DNA of 43,893 nucleotides, taken from positions 1 through 43,893 of the forward strand of contig CANKAT010000021.1 in assembly GCA_947479815.1 (NCBI GenBank), read 5' to 3'. How positions within the stretch are numbered: position 1 is the first letter of the stretch; the number at the start of each line of letters is the position of its first letter. The notes beneath the pieces are model-generated. The model worked only from the letters and a program-made list of their open reading frames with translations. It ran no database searches and was not told where the DNA came from. Position numbers and translations under genes: made by a program. The stretch comes from Sphingobacteriaceae bacterium. GTDB taxonomy: Bacteria > Bacteroidota > Bacteroidia > Sphingobacteriales > Sphingobacteriaceae. Shown here one piece after another: positions 1-9,748 of the stretch.

Positions 1-900
1 AACAAAAACCTTACTACTTCCAGATTGCTGCGTAATAAGATGAGAAATATAGCCTCCTGTACAACTTTCTGCTGTAGATAAGCTTAGTCCTTTTGATTCC
101 ATCAGATCAAGAATTACTTTTTCAAGGGCGGTATCACTTTCTATGATAACATATTCGCTGATTAGGTCAATTATTCTTGTTGAAAATGAACGTATCTCTA
201 AATTTAATTTTTCAGCATCTGAACCGCTTCCACTTAAACGTAATCTTACCATACCTAATTTAGGTAGATAGGCTAACTTAATATGCTCAGGTAGGGAATC
301 TTCAACATCGGATATCTTTTCTGCAAGAATAGATTCACCAATACCAGCAGTTAGAATGGTATAATGATAAATATTAGGCAGCTTAAATGTTTCCTTTATT
401 TTTGGAATCACCAACTCCTCCATCATATACATCATCTCAAAAGGTACTCCGGGCATAGAGATATAAATCTTATTATCTTTTTCAATCCACATGCCAGGCG
501 CTGTGCCATTCAAATTCAATAGCGTGGTGCAATTTTCAAGAACTTCAGCCTGTTTTTTATTAATATCAGATACCGGAACATGATAACGTGCAAAAATTCG
601 CTCTACATTTTTCAAAGCATCCATATCAATTCTGTATCCTGTTTCAAAATAATCTGCTAATGTCTTTTTTGTGATGTCATCTTTTGTTGGGCCTAAACCA
701 CCCGTAATTAATATCAGGTCTGCTCGTTGAGAGGCCTGGTATAAAGTATCCAGAATATGCTGACGATCGTCAGAAACAGATGTTATCTGTTTAACTTTGA
801 TACCAGCAAGATTTAGTTTTTGAGCCATCCAGGCAGAGTTCGTATCTACGATTTGTCCTATGAGTATTTCATCACCAATAGTTATAATTTCAGCTATCAT
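1..900 (-). CDS. cinA: CinA-family protein, C-terminus cut by window edge
   Basis: The reading frame runs from an ATG at 900 to the first base of the window, giving the first 300 residues; the C-terminus is missing. The N-terminal part (MIAEIITIGDEILIGQIVDT, later LILITGGLGPTKDD) is the MoCF/molybdopterin-binding-like domain. The last visible stretch, TAESCTGG (residues 276-283), is the start of the C-terminal nicotinamide-nucleotide amidohydrolase (PncC) domain, with its conserved Ser and Cys. In this family the C-terminal domain deamidates NMN for pyridine-nucleotide recycling, and the N-terminal domain can act on ADP-ribose. The start follows the stop of the LptD-like gene by one base (TGA-T-ATG), so the two are probably cotranscribed. 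Confidence 0.93.
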   Translation of the reverse strand, partial: MIAEIITIGDEILIGQIVDTNSAWMAQKLNLAGIKVKQITSVSDDRQHILDTLYQASQRADLILITGGLGPTKDDITKKTLADYFETGYRIDMDALKNVERIFARYHVPVSDINKKQAEVLENCTTLLNLNGTAPGMWIEKDNKIYISMPGVPFEMMYMMEELVIPKIKETFKLPNIYHYTILTAGIGESILAEKISDVEDSLPEHIKLAYLPKLGMVRLRLSGSGSDAEKLNLEIRSFSTRIIDLISEYVIIESDTALEKVILDLMESKGLSLSTAESCTGGYISHLITQQSGSSKVFV

Positions 901-901
901 A

Positions 902-3520
902 TCAGAAGTTATTGTATGCATCACGGCGTTTGCTAAGTTTCAGGTCTTGAAGTATTGAAGCCTTAACCCTTAAATCAACACTGTAAAATTTATATGTTCC
1001 TATTGGCGACCATCTGAATGAAAGGTCCCAGCAATGTAGGTCGCGGTAAATTGAAAATTGAGTCAAGCTAAGTTTATTAGCGTGAAAATCATATCCGGAA
1101 GTATATTGAACTTTCCATTTCGGAGTTACATTAAAATCTCCAAAAATATTCAATGTGTTTGAAATATTAGCATTAAGTCCACTCTTTGAATAGTTAAAAC
1201 TATAGGCAGCACTTACATTCCAAGGCACATTAAAATCCACAAAAGCGTTTGGATCGCGACTAATTACATTTAATTCTTCTTGCTGCTGACGTGTTAAATT
1301 CTGTTTAGCTTTATCGATCTCAGTTAGATTCTCACTCCTGCTCTTGGCGGCCTTCGAATTAAAACTAAAATCAGTAGAGAAACCGATATTGGTTAACCTA
1401 GCAAGCTTTCCTGATTCAATGGTATATTTATCAATCCGGTTACCTAAGGCATCTAGTTTATATGGGTCTAATGTTCCAAAGAAGTTTATTCCAATTTTTT
1501 CCTTGAAAAAGGCTGTACGGCCAGAAAATCCAATAGTTGATAGCTTAAAATTCTCTGCTGCGAAATTGTAATTACCTGAAAATGAAAGACTTTGAAGAAT
1601 TGGAATGTTTATTGAACTTTTTGTAGAATCAGCATCTGATCGAACTTTTGCCTCAATATTATTATCCATACTAAAGCCAATACCAGCCACTCTACCTGCA
1701 GATGGTGAGCCAAAAACTGCATTTTCATAAATGGAATAACGGGAATTAATTTTAGAAGTATCACCTTGAATATTTTGAAAATATCCGAAACGGCTTGTTC
1801 CAAAATCAGGACGATAATTAAAATTTACAGATGGGGTCATAATGTGTCTCAAGGCCATTAAATTTCCTTTTTTGAAACTGAATTTACCATATAATTTAGT
1901 GGAAAGACCGGTGTTTAAACTATAATCGTATACTCTACTAAAACCCTGAATTGTGTCTGTTACCTGTTTAAAACCTGATGCTACAGGATCTAAACGTTTT
2001 CGAATAGTTTGCAGATACCATTTTTCACTGTATTGCATTCCTGAGTTGAATTGAAAATATTTTAGAAGATTTAGTGATAAGCTAATTGGAATATCATGCT
2101 GTATTCCATTTCTGAAATCTTTCAGTGATTCTTTCTTAAAAAGTTCATATTCTTTCGTATTAATAGAATTGCTTCCCTGCATACTATAACCTAAACTAAG
2201 TCTCTGATACCATTTTTGTTCCCCGGCACGATCTTTTGAGTCAAAAGGGTTAATTGTGGTCATGTTTAAGCTAAAACGTGGCAAATCAAGGAATACAGTT
2301 TGTTGCTCAATATCCTGACTATGTGAAAGACTCGATGAAAAATTAAACAAGCCATTAGCAAATACCTTACCATAACTGATACTAGATGAAAGTGTATTTC
2401 TAGCCATTTCTGTTGGATTATAAGACCCAGCAGCTCCAGTATTGGAAAAATATGAACCGGTTCCGGCATTCACTGAAGCACTAAAGGTTGTACCTGGGTT
2501 AGCCAAAGGACTTTGGGAATGAGTCCAGGTAAGGTTAAAATCCTTATTTGGTGTTTTATAAGAAGGAGTACCTTCAACGCCATTTTTTGTGGATGCAAAT
2601 CTAAAGTTCAGTCCTCCGTCATATTTATAATTCTTTCGGTATCGAGCTGCAGTACCCATTTCATAAGATCCTTTTGAATATAAAGTTCCACGAGTGGAAA
2701 GATCCCAATAATCATTTAAACCGAGGTAATATCCAAGATCGCGCATAAAAAAACCTCTGGTATCCTCTCCAAAAGTTGGAAAGAGTAATCCGCCAGATCG
2801 GCGGTTTGGTTTAGGAAAAAAGCCAAAAGGCAAACCCAAGGGCAATGGAATATCTTCAATTACCAAATAGGCAGGTCCGGTGATGATCTGTTTATCAGTG
2901 GCAATACCTCTGGTGATATGAATCCCAAAATGAGGATGAGGTAAATTACAGGTACTATAAATACCTCTTTTAAAAAAACCTTCATCATATTGGTTCTTTT
3001 TGAATTGTGCTGCCTGCAGGAATCCACCTTCTACATCAGTAAAGACTCCAAATGATTTACCTTTTTTAGTTTTATAATTAAAGAAAAGTGAATCTGTAGA
3101 GAGTGGAGGTTCAGCTCCTTGTGTAACTAGAGGTTTACCAGTATATAGTTTTGTTTTAGGATTCGTAATTCCGCTAGCAAACAAGCTATTATTCTTTTGG
3201 TCAAGCCTGATATAATCAGCTTCTAATTCAAAATCTTCATACTTAACTCGAGCTTTTCCATACAAAAATACTATATTGTTTGTTATATCTGCTTTTATTG
3301 AATCCTCGGCCGAGTAGCTTACTTTTGAAGTGAAAGCACCTGATGCAGTTGATTTTTTTGTTACTGAATCTAATTTTATGGTATCTGATGATAATGTTGA
3401 TTTTCTTAATGCGTTATCAGGTCGTAAAACAGGTCGTTGAGCATAAACAGAACCATCTATGGCAATAGTTACTAGAGTAACTAAAGAAAAAACAATAAAA
3501 ATGGGTCTAATAAATTTCAA
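902..3520 (-). CDS. LptD-like outer-membrane LPS assembly protein (OstA family)
   Basis: An 872-residue protein with a signal peptide ending near VYAQ, an OstA/LptA-like beta-jellyroll at about residues 70-150 (LYGKARVKYEDFELEADYI), then a long beta-barrel rich in alternating aromatic and polar strands. The segment YSTCNLPHPHFGI resembles the barrel entry of LptD. LptD inserts lipopolysaccharide into the outer leaflet of the outer membrane; Bacteroidota homologues are long and divergent, so the LPS role is inferred from family. The start is a TTG at 3520: the in-frame stop TAG lies five codons upstream, no ATG intervenes, and the signal peptide requires this start. It is divergent from the amidase gene and runs into cinA. 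Confidence 0.85.
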   Translation of the reverse strand: MKFIRPIFIVFSLVTLVTIAIDGSVYAQRPVLRPDNALRKSTLSSDTIKLDSVTKKSTASGAFTSKVSYSAEDSIKADITNNIVFLYGKARVKYEDFELEADYIRLDQKNNSLFASGITNPKTKLYTGKPLVTQGAEPPLSTDSLFFNYKTKKGKSFGVFTDVEGGFLQAAQFKKNQYDEGFFKRGIYSTCNLPHPHFGIHITRGIATDKQIITGPAYLVIEDIPLPLGLPFGFFPKPNRRSGGLLFPTFGEDTRGFFMRDLGYYLGLNDYWDLSTRGTLYSKGSYEMGTAARYRKNYKYDGGLNFRFASTKNGVEGTPSYKTPNKDFNLTWTHSQSPLANPGTTFSASVNAGTGSYFSNTGAAGSYNPTEMARNTLSSSISYGKVFANGLFNFSSSLSHSQDIEQQTVFLDLPRFSLNMTTINPFDSKDRAGEQKWYQRLSLGYSMQGSNSINTKEYELFKKESLKDFRNGIQHDIPISLSLNLLKYFQFNSGMQYSEKWYLQTIRKRLDPVASGFKQVTDTIQGFSRVYDYSLNTGLSTKLYGKFSFKKGNLMALRHIMTPSVNFNYRPDFGTSRFGYFQNIQGDTSKINSRYSIYENAVFGSPSAGRVAGIGFSMDNNIEAKVRSDADSTKSSINIPILQSLSFSGNYNFAAENFKLSTIGFSGRTAFFKEKIGINFFGTLDPYKLDALGNRIDKYTIESGKLARLTNIGFSTDFSFNSKAAKSRSENLTEIDKAKQNLTRQQQEELNVISRDPNAFVDFNVPWNVSAAYSFNYSKSGLNANISNTLNIFGDFNVTPKWKVQYTSGYDFHANKLSLTQFSIYRDLHCWDLSFRWSPIGTYKFYSVDLRVKASILQDLKLSKRRDAYNNF

Positions 3521-3536
3521 ATTCGCTGATGAATAC

Positions 3537-3544
3537 TATTTTTG
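3537..3544 (+). promoter_or_regulatory. -7 promoter element for the amidase gene
   Basis: TATTTTTG matches the Bacteroidota sigma-A -7 consensus TAnnTTTG. No good TTTG is seen at -33. It lies downstream of the first in-frame ATG (3529), so the amidase should begin at a later ATG. Confidence 0.45.
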
Positions 3545-3568
3545 CAATGATAGATACTAATATGTCCT

Positions 3569-3576
3569 CAAAATTA
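3569..3576 (-). promoter_or_regulatory. candidate -7 promoter element for the LptD-like gene
   Basis: On the minus strand this reads TAATTTTG, matching TAnnTTTG, about 48 bases upstream of the TTG start. A TTTG at 3603-3606 is 26 bp away, longer than the usual 19-20, so the match is partial. It lies at the start of the amidase gene, so the two divergent transcripts would overlap. Confidence 0.3.
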
Positions 3577-4443
3577 ATGAAAAATATACCATTGAACAGA
3601 TACAAATACGTATTACTAACTGTCTTGTTTTTTATTTCTGTATTAACTCATGCAAATAATCTTGGCAATACACCATATAAGATAAAAACAATTGTTGTAG
3701 ATGCTGGTCATGGAGGAACAGACGGGGCAACAAAGGGGGTGTTTTCAAGAGAAAAAGATATAGCTCTTCAGGTTGCTTTGCGTTTAGGAAAAGCAATTGA
3801 AGAAAATTTAAAAGATGTAAAAGTTGTTTATACCCGAACAACAGATGTTTTTATTCCATTGTACGAGCGAATAGGAATCGCTAATCGAGCAAAAGCCGAT
3901 ATTTTCATTTCTATTCATTGTAATTCGATGCCTATAAAGAGAATTGTAAACGGATACCGTAAGGATAGTAGAGGGCGTAAAATTCCAATCTATAAAACAG
4001 TACAAAGCACATCCACGCGTGGTACTGAGACTTTTGTATCAGGTTTTGGCAGATTGGATGAACAAGATGTAGTGATGCGTGAAAATGAATCCATCCTTTT
4101 AGAAAAGGATTATAAAGATAATTATGAAGGATATGATCCCAAAGATCCTGAAAGTATTATACTTCTTTCTTTAATGAAAAATGCTTTTAGAGAGCAAAGT
4201 ATTAAACTGGCATCCTTTATGCAAGAAGAATACATTCAGAGTGGCAGAATTGATCGCGGTGTGAAGGAGCAAAGTTTGGCAGTTTTGGCTAAAGCAGGTA
4301 TGCCCGCTGTACTAACTGAAATTGGTTTTGTATCTAATCCTGAGGAAGAAGAATATTTGAACTCTGAATCAGGTCAAAATGAGATTGTGGCGAATTTATT
4401 AAAGGCAATACAGACCTACAAAAAACAGGCTGAGATGGAGTAA
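3577..4443 (+). CDS. N-acetylmuramoyl-L-alanine amidase (Amidase_3)
   Basis: Periplasmic zinc amidase that cleaves the bond between N-acetylmuramic acid and L-alanine of peptidoglycan, used in cell separation. Visible motifs are VVDAGHGG (first zinc His), the Glu in REKDIAL, SIHCNS (second zinc His) and the catalytic Glu in LTEIGFVSNPEEE. An insertion of about 75 residues between SIHCNS and the C-terminal half may be a regulatory helix, as in AmiC-type enzymes. The frame is open from an ATG at 3529, but a -7 promoter box covers 3537-3544. The ATG at 3577 gives a good signal peptide (MKNIPLNRYKYVLLT, hydrophobic, THA); 3562 is the alternative. The MCE gene follows 76 bases later. Confidence 0.9.
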   Translation: MKNIPLNRYKYVLLTVLFFISVLTHANNLGNTPYKIKTIVVDAGHGGTDGATKGVFSREKDIALQVALRLGKAIEENLKDVKVVYTRTTDVFIPLYERIGIANRAKADIFISIHCNSMPIKRIVNGYRKDSRGRKIPIYKTVQSTSTRGTETFVSGFGRLDEQDVVMRENESILLEKDYKDNYEGYDPKDPESIILLSLMKNAFREQSIKLASFMQEEYIQSGRIDRGVKEQSLAVLAKAGMPAVLTEIGFVSNPEEEEYLNSESGQNEIVANLLKAIQTYKKQAEME

Positions 4444-4519
4444 AATTAGTATTTCCGTTTTGTAAATACTTAATTAAACAAGATGATCTTAGATAAAGAT
4501 AAATAAAATATAAATATTG

Positions 4520-5461
4520 ATGAAAATTACAAATGAAACCAAAGTTGGTGTATTAGCCGCTATAGCCATTGCAATTCTGATTATTGGGTATAGTTTTTTA
4601 AAGGGCAATGATGTATTTTCAAATGAAAATGAATTTTACGCTAAATATGACCGGGTTGACGGTTTAGTGATATCCAAACCTGTAATGGTCAATGGCTATC
4701 AGATAGGTCGGATTTCTAAACTTACCTTGCTTCCTACTGGACAAATCCTTGCTCAATTTAAAATAGATCCAGAGTATGCAATTCCTAAGAATACTATTGC
4801 ACGTTTAGAAAGTACAGATCTGTTGGGTGGAAAGGCTGTAGTTTTTGAATTAGGTAGTGGAAGTGATTTTGCAGAAGATGGCGATACGTTGAACGCAAAT
4901 ATCCAATTAGATTTAATGGACCAGGTTGAACCAGTACAGAAAAAGGCAGAACAGATAATAGCTCGATTAGATTCAGTACTTACTTCAGTAAATAATACAC
5001 TTAACCCCGAGTTTCAAAGAAACTTTGAACGGAGTTTTGCAAGTATAGCTAGGACTCTTGAAACTCTTGAAAAAACGACTAAAACAGTTGACGGTGTTGT
5101 AACTATTCAGAGTTCTAAAATATCAGGGATAATGACCAATCTTGAGTCAATTTCATCTAATTTTAAAAATAATAATAGTAAGATTAATACCATCATCAAT
5201 AATTTTGAAAAGGTTTCAGATGATGTTGCAAAAGCTAATTTTGTCCAAACTATTACAGAAGCAAATAAGGCAGTAGCTGATCTTCAAGTTATTGTAAGTA
5301 AGGTTAATTCTGGAACTGGTACATTAAGTCAATTAATTAATGATGAAAAGATGTACAATAATTTGAATAATGCTGCTGAAAACCTTGATAAATTAATGAT
5401 CGATCTAAAAGCTAATCCTAAACGGTATGTTAATTTCTCTGTTTTTGGAAGAAAAAAATAA
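4520..5461 (+). CDS. MCE/MlaD family lipid-transport protein
   Basis: A 313-residue protein with one N-terminal membrane helix (about residues 10-28, VLAAIAIAILIIGY), then a single MCE domain (about 37-115, with DGLVISKPVMVNGYQIGRI) and a long helical, coiled-coil-prone C-terminal part. MlaD proteins form periplasmic rings that bind phospholipid as part of an ABC system keeping outer-membrane lipid asymmetry. No mlaE or mlaF is next to it here; in Bacteroidota the permease and ATPase are often elsewhere. The frame is open from a TTG at 4517, but the ATG at 4520 is the better start. With the amidase and the divergent LptD-like gene it makes an envelope-biogenesis group. Confidence 0.88.
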   Translation: MKITNETKVGVLAAIAIAILIIGYSFLKGNDVFSNENEFYAKYDRVDGLVISKPVMVNGYQIGRISKLTLLPTGQILAQFKIDPEYAIPKNTIARLESTDLLGGKAVVFELGSGSDFAEDGDTLNANIQLDLMDQVEPVQKKAEQIIARLDSVLTSVNNTLNPEFQRNFERSFASIARTLETLEKTTKTVDGVVTIQSSKISGIMTNLESISSNFKNNNSKINTIINNFEKVSDDVAKANFVQTITEANKAVADLQVIVSKVNSGTGTLSQLINDEKMYNNLNNAAENLDKLMIDLKANPKRYVNFSVFGRKK

Positions 5462-5541
5462 AATTGAGTTGCAATTTACTAAAGTCCTAAAATCTTACAA
5501 GGTATTCTGAGTTAAGATTATTGACGCAATATTTAAAATCA

Positions 5542-6453
5542 TTAAATCATAAAGGTTTTACCTTCAATAGCCAATGATGTTTCTGCAAAGATGCTTCTGG
5601 ATTCTTCTAGAAGAGGCTCCAGATCTCGGTATCTAGCAGAGAAGTGTCCGATTAACAATTTCTTCACCTTAGCTTTTAATGCTATCTCACCTGCTTGTAA
5701 TGCAGTTGTATGAAAAGTCTCTTCTGCCCTATTGATCATATCATTCATAAAGGTTGCTTCATGATAAAGCAAATCAGCATTAGTAATATGATCAATATAT
5801 TTCCAGCTACATACGGTATCTGAGCAATACACATATACCTTTGGCTTATCCGCTTCTGTAGTTAATTCTTTGGCAGAGTGAACTATTCCATTTTTATCAG
5901 TATAGCTCTGCCCCTTTTTGATAAGAGGTAACATCTCTGTAGGTATGGATAATTCTTCGACCTTATCTTTGTTAATTTTTCTTAAACGCTGTTTTTCTGT
6001 AAACTTAAAGCCTGTACATGGAATTCTGTGATCAAGAGGAAATGTTTCAACATGTACATCCCAACTTTCAAAGATCATTTCATGTACCTCAGAATTTGTT
6101 GCCTTAAAATTAATTGGATATTTAAGAACTGTTTGGGAAAGTTTGAATTGAAGATCAATAATTTCTAATAAATCAGCCGGACCGAAAATATCCATCGGTT
6201 TTGTACGACCTGTTAAATGTAATGAAGAAAGAAGACCTACCAGACCCAGATAATGGTCGCCATGTAAATGACTAATAAATATTTGGTCAATCCTATTTGC
6301 TTTAAGTCCAAAATGCAATAATTGATTTTGAGTGGCTTCTCCGCAATCAATGAGCATATACTTCTCATTTACGTTAAGAAGCTGTGCCGATGGATTTCTG
6401 TTAAAAATAGGGGTTGAAGAACTGCTACCTAAAATAGTAACTTCAAATTTCAT
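5542..6453 (-). CDS. rnz: ribonuclease Z
   Basis: A 303-residue metallo-beta-lactamase-fold endonuclease that removes 3' trailers from tRNA precursors. The zinc motif FISHLHGDHYLGL places H62, H64, D66 and H67. Further conserved pieces are LGSSSSTP at the N-terminus, LIDCGEATQNQLL, YCSDT and the C-terminal GHFSARY. The length is normal for the short bacterial tRNase Z. It is the last gene of a minus-strand run phoH-purC-STAS-rnz, 21 bases after the STAS gene. It is a likely processing enzyme for the tRNA-Ser(GCU) transcript in this window, which lacks an encoded CCA. Confidence 0.96.
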   Translation of the reverse strand: MKFEVTILGSSSSTPIFNRNPSAQLLNVNEKYMLIDCGEATQNQLLHFGLKANRIDQIFISHLHGDHYLGLVGLLSSLHLTGRTKPMDIFGPADLLEIIDLQFKLSQTVLKYPINFKATNSEVHEMIFESWDVHVETFPLDHRIPCTGFKFTEKQRLRKINKDKVEELSIPTEMLPLIKKGQSYTDKNGIVHSAKELTTEADKPKVYVYCSDTVCSWKYIDHITNADLLYHEATFMNDMINRAEETFHTTALQAGEIALKAKVKKLLIGHFSARYRDLEPLLEESRSIFAETSLAIEGKTFMI

Positions 6454-6474
6454 GTGCAGTTTATAAAAATAATT

Positions 6475-6852
6475 TTATTCTAATTCTCTTCTCAATTCTT
6501 TTTCTATTTCTTCCATGAAAATAAGATCAATAGCTTCATCAACGGTTGCTACAATACTTAGAATGTTATCAAGCTGAGAAATAGCGATCAATCTTGAAAT
6601 ATTTTCATTGATTCTAGTTAGAATAAATGTGCCATCAGCATTTTTACAAATTCGATGTCCAACCAATAGACTACTTAATCCTGAAGAATCAGAATATTTT
6701 ACATTAGAGAGATCAAGAATAATATTTCTTTGCCCCTCTGAATTACAAAGAATTAGTTCAGATTTAAGCTGTGGTGAAATTAAGCTGTTTAACTTACTTT
6801 CATTTAGTTTAATCAGGACATATTTTTCGTGTTTGTCTACTGTAAATTTCAT
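6475..6852 (-). CDS. STAS-domain protein (anti-sigma-factor-antagonist type)
   Basis: A 125-residue single STAS domain. The segment LDLSNVKYSDSSGLSSLLVG carries the DSSG loop, whose Ser is the usual phosphorylation site in SpoIIAA/RsbV-type antagonists. These proteins release partners by binding an HPK-type serine kinase. No anti-sigma kinase or phosphatase is adjacent, so the partner is unknown, and a role in sigma-factor control is not shown by the sequence. The acidic tail (EEIEKELRRELE) is an extra short helix beyond the domain. The gene lies between purC and rnz with short spacers, so it is probably cotranscribed with them. Confidence 0.88.
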   Translation of the reverse strand: MKFTVDKHEKYVLIKLNESKLNSLISPQLKSELILCNSEGQRNIILDLSNVKYSDSSGLSSLLVGHRICKNADGTFILTRINENISRLIAISQLDNILSIVATVDEAIDLIFMEEIEKELRRELE

Positions 6853-6895
6853 GATTCTTAAATATAATTAAACAATTCTTAATTACATAAATTAA

Positions 6896-7843
6896 TTAGA
6901 CAAGCCTGATTAAAGCTTCATTTATATTATGCTCTACCCTTTTTGCGGCATCAGTATGATTATTTTTCATAAACTTATCACCTGTGATGTGTTCATATAA
7001 TTCAATGTATCTTTCAGAAATGGAGTTTACAAATTCAGGAGTCATTTCAGGAATCATTTGATCTTCTTTACCTTGAAATCCATTGTCAATTAGCCATTTA
7101 CGAACAAATTCTTTAGATAGTTGTCTTTGTTGTTCATGAGTTGCTTGACGTTCTTCATATCCATCTTTGTAGAAATAACGTGAAGAATCAGGTGTATGAA
7201 TTTCATCAATAAGATGAATCTGACCATCTGCCATTCCAAACTCATATTTGGTGTCTACCAGAATTAATCCCAGTTCAGCAACCATTTCAGTACCGCGTTG
7301 AAATAATGCTCGGGTGTACTTTTCTAGTAAGAGATAATCTTTTTCAGCAACAATATTCCTACTGATGATCTCTTCACGAGAAATATCTTCATCGTGCCCT
7401 ACAGATGCTTTTGTAGTTGGAGTTATAATTGGTTCAGGTAATTTATCATTTTCTTTTAGTCCTTCAGGTAAAGTTACTCCGCATACTGAGCGCTTTCCAG
7501 CTTGATATTCACGCCATGCATGTCCGGCAAGGTATCCTCTGATAACCATTTCAACCTTAAACGGTTCACATATCTTCCCAATAGTGACATTTGGATCAGG
7601 AACATCAATTACCCAATTAGGAACAATATCAAGAGTAGCCTGAAGAAATTTGGAAGCTATTTGATTTAAAACTTGCCCTTTGTATGGGATGGGTTCAGGT
7701 AAAACAACATCAAATGCAGATATTCTATCAGTTACAACCATAACAAGGAACTTATTTCCTATAGTGTATACATCACGAACCTTGCCTTTATAAAAATTAC
7801 TTTGTCCGGGTAAATTGAAATGTGTTTCTTTAATTGCAGTCAT
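6896..7843 (-). CDS. purC: phosphoribosylaminoimidazole-succinocarboxamide synthase
   Basis: Purine biosynthesis enzyme joining CAIR and aspartate with ATP to make SAICAR. At 315 residues it is the longer PurC form. Conserved motifs are YKGKVRDVY near the N-terminus (nucleotide-binding loop), [30 protein letters not shown]-like sequence, [11 protein letters not shown] and [12 protein letters not shown] (substrate and metal binding). The gene sits between phoH (62 bases upstream) and the STAS gene (43 bases downstream) on the minus strand. No purine riboswitch or obvious operator is visible in front of it. Confidence 0.97.
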   Translation of the reverse strand: MTAIKETHFNLPGQSNFYKGKVRDVYTIGNKFLVMVVTDRISAFDVVLPEPIPYKGQVLNQIASKFLQATLDIVPNWVIDVPDPNVTIGKICEPFKVEMVIRGYLAGHAWREYQAGKRSVCGVTLPEGLKENDKLPEPIITPTTKASVGHDEDISREEIISRNIVAEKDYLLLEKYTRALFQRGTEMVAELGLILVDTKYEFGMADGQIHLIDEIHTPDSSRYFYKDGYEERQATHEQQRQLSKEFVRKWLIDNGFQGKEDQMIPEMTPEFVNSISERYIELYEHITGDKFMKNNHTDAAKRVEHNINEALIRLV

Positions 7844-7905
7844 TGAAATAGCTTTTTGGTGTTTGACTGTAAAATTCAGTAAAAAATAGTTACAACCGAA
7901 ATTAA

Positions 7906-8865
7906 TTACTGGATATCACCATATGCTCTTAAGATGTTTTTAACAAGCTTATGCCTAACTACATCATCTCCATTCAAATAAATGATATCTATGCCTTTAA
8001 TTTCTCCGAGTATCTTTAGTGCAGTATTTAAGCCTGATTGTTGTTTTCTTGGTAAATCAATTTGTGTTATATCACCAGTAACTATAAATTTTGCAGTAGG
8101 TCCCATTCTGGTTAAAAACATTTTCAATTGAAGATCAGTAGCATTTTGGGCTTCATCGAGGATTACAAAACAATTGTCGAGAGTTCGGCCTCTCATAAAT
8201 GCTAGTGGTGCAATCTCAATGGTTCTGTTTTCTAAAAATAATTTAAGTTTATCTGCAGGTATCATATCATCTAAGGCATCGTATAATGGCCTGAGGTACG
8301 GATCTATTTTTTCCTTTAAATCTCCCGGTAAAAAACCTAAATTTTCGCCAGCTTCAACTGCTGGTCTAGTTAATATAATACGCTTTATCTCCTTGTTTTT
8401 CAATGACCTAACTGCTAATGCGACCGCTGTATAAGTTTTACCAGTACCTGCAGGACCAATAGCGAAAATGATATCATTTTTAATGATACTATCCACCATT
8501 TTCCGTTGGTTGGCTGTTCTAGCTTTGATTACTAGGCCATTGGGTCCAAAAACAATAGGTGCTGTACCACCTGAATTTAAAGATTGAATTTCTAAGTCAG
8601 CATTATCAGGAATAGTTGTACCTAAAATTTGCTCTAAGTCGTTATTGTTAAGCGATTGAAATTTTTCAATATGTTTGATTAATTCGTCGAATTTAATTTT
8701 GAAAATATTAATTTCTGATTCATCACCTAATACTTTTACAGTATTTCCTCTGGCTACAATTTTAATTTTTGGAAAATTTCGTTTTATTATCTCAAAATAT
8801 TCATTGTTTGAACCCCATATTACTACCGGGTTTACATTTTCGATGGTTATAATAAGTTCGTTCAA
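7906..8865 (-). CDS. PhoH-family ATPase (PhoH-like phosphate starvation protein)
   Basis: A P-loop ATPase of about 319 residues. After an N-terminal KH-like part ([18 protein letters not shown]) come [16 protein letters not shown] (Walker A), [10 protein letters not shown] (Walker B) and [14 protein letters not shown]. PhoH proteins are cytoplasmic and implicated in RNA metabolism; the exact activity is unsettled. The frame stays open upstream to an ATG at 8961, but that 32-codon extension is cysteine- and tyrosine-rich with no family resemblance. Homologues begin at the equivalent of LNELIIT, so the TTG at 8863-8865 is preferred. It is first in the run phoH-purC-STAS-rnz and is divergent from the SAM hydrolase gene. 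Confidence 0.92.
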   Translation of the reverse strand: MNELIITIENVNPVVIWGSNNEYFEIIKRNFPKIKIVARGNTVKVLGDESEINIFKIKFDELIKHIEKFQSLNNNDLEQILGTTIPDNADLEIQSLNSGGTAPIVFGPNGLVIKARTANQRKMVDSIIKNDIIFAIGPAGTGKTYTAVALAVRSLKNKEIKRIILTRPAVEAGENLGFLPGDLKEKIDPYLRPLYDALDDMIPADKLKLFLENRTIEIAPLAFMRGRTLDNCFVILDEAQNATDLQLKMFLTRMGPTAKFIVTGDITQIDLPRKQQSGLNTALKILGEIKGIDIIYLNGDDVVRHKLVKNILRAYGDIQ

Positions 8866-8968
8866 GCTGTGCTTATTTTTAGTGGAGAGGTATTTATTTG
8901 AGATTAAAATTGAATATTTGCACCAGCAATATTTATAACAAGAATAACAATAAATATTCACATTTTAA

Positions 8969-9748
8969 ATGGCAATAATAACTTTAACGACCGATCTTGG
9001 ACATAAAGATTTTTATCAGGCTGCTCTAAAAGGGAGTATCCTGAGCCAGCTACCTAATGCCAATATTGTGGATATTAGTCATGATGTTTCTGCATTTAAC
9101 ATCCCTCAGGCAGCATTTATCTTAAAGAATGCCTTTTATTATTTCCCTAAGGGCACAGTTCATTTAATCGGAATTGATTCAGTATTCAATGAAAAGACAC
9201 GTTATTTGGGCTTAAGTTACAGAGGGCATTATTTTGTGGGCTCAGATAATGGAATTTTTTCACTTCTTTTTGACGAAAAACCTACTGAGATCGTAGAGCT
9301 AAATATTATGCAGGATTTAAAATATCTTCACTTTCCATTATCAGATATATTCCCAAAAGCTGTGACTCACCTGGCAAAAGGAGGAAAACTTACTGACATT
9401 GGATTATCAGTTTCTGGAATTGAAGAAAAAATGACCATTCAACCGGTAATAGAACCTGATATTATTAGAGGTAGCGTTATTTACATTGATTCATTTCAAA
9501 ATATTATAACCAATATCACCAAAGAAATATTTACAACTGTTCAAAAGAACCGGGACTTCACTCTCTTTTTCAAAAGAAATGAGTCTATTTCTCTTTTAAG
9601 CTGGCATTATAATGAAGTACCTGAAGGTGAAAAACTTTGTTTGTTTGGGATCAGCAATCATCTTGAAATAGCTATTAACAAAGGTAATGCCAGTGGATTA
9701 CTTGGTCTTCATTTGGGTGATATTGTAAGAATTGAGTTTAAATCATGA
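8969..9748 (+). CDS. SAM hydroxide adenosyltransferase (DUF62 family)
   Basis: A 259-residue member of the fluorinase/chlorinase fold. Motifs are ITLTTDLGHKDFY at the N-terminus, VDISHDV, HLIGIDS and the FVGSDNGIFSLLF loop. Characterised non-halogenating members hydrolyse S-adenosylmethionine to adenosine and methionine, using water or hydroxide as nucleophile. Nothing suggests a halogenase: homologues of this general form are widespread housekeeping genes in Bacteroidota. The physiological role is unclear. Its stop codon overlaps the start of the next gene (ATGA), implying translational coupling to the small monooxygenase. Confidence 0.9.
   Translation: MAIITLTTDLGHKDFYQAALKGSILSQLPNANIVDISHDVSAFNIPQAAFILKNAFYYFPKGTVHLIGIDSVFNEKTRYLGLSYRGHYFVGSDNGIFSLLFDEKPTEIVELNIMQDLKYLHFPLSDIFPKAVTHLAKGGKLTDIGLSVSGIEEKMTIQPVIEPDIIRGSVIYIDSFQNIITNITKEIFTTVQKNRDFTLFFKRNESISLLSWHYNEVPEGEKLCLFGISNHLEIAINKGNASGLLGLHLGDIVRIEFKS

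Noticed and set aside
8866-8961. N-terminal extension of PhoH rich in Cys and Tyr (possible metal-binding tail)
   Set aside because: PhoH homologues start at the equivalent of the TTG at 8865; the extension is AT-rich intergenic DNA read as tyrosine and cysteine codons.
8969-9748. Fluorinase or chlorinase
   Set aside because: The protein belongs to the wider DUF62 family; no halogenation genes are nearby and such homologues in Bacteroidota are SAM hydrolases.
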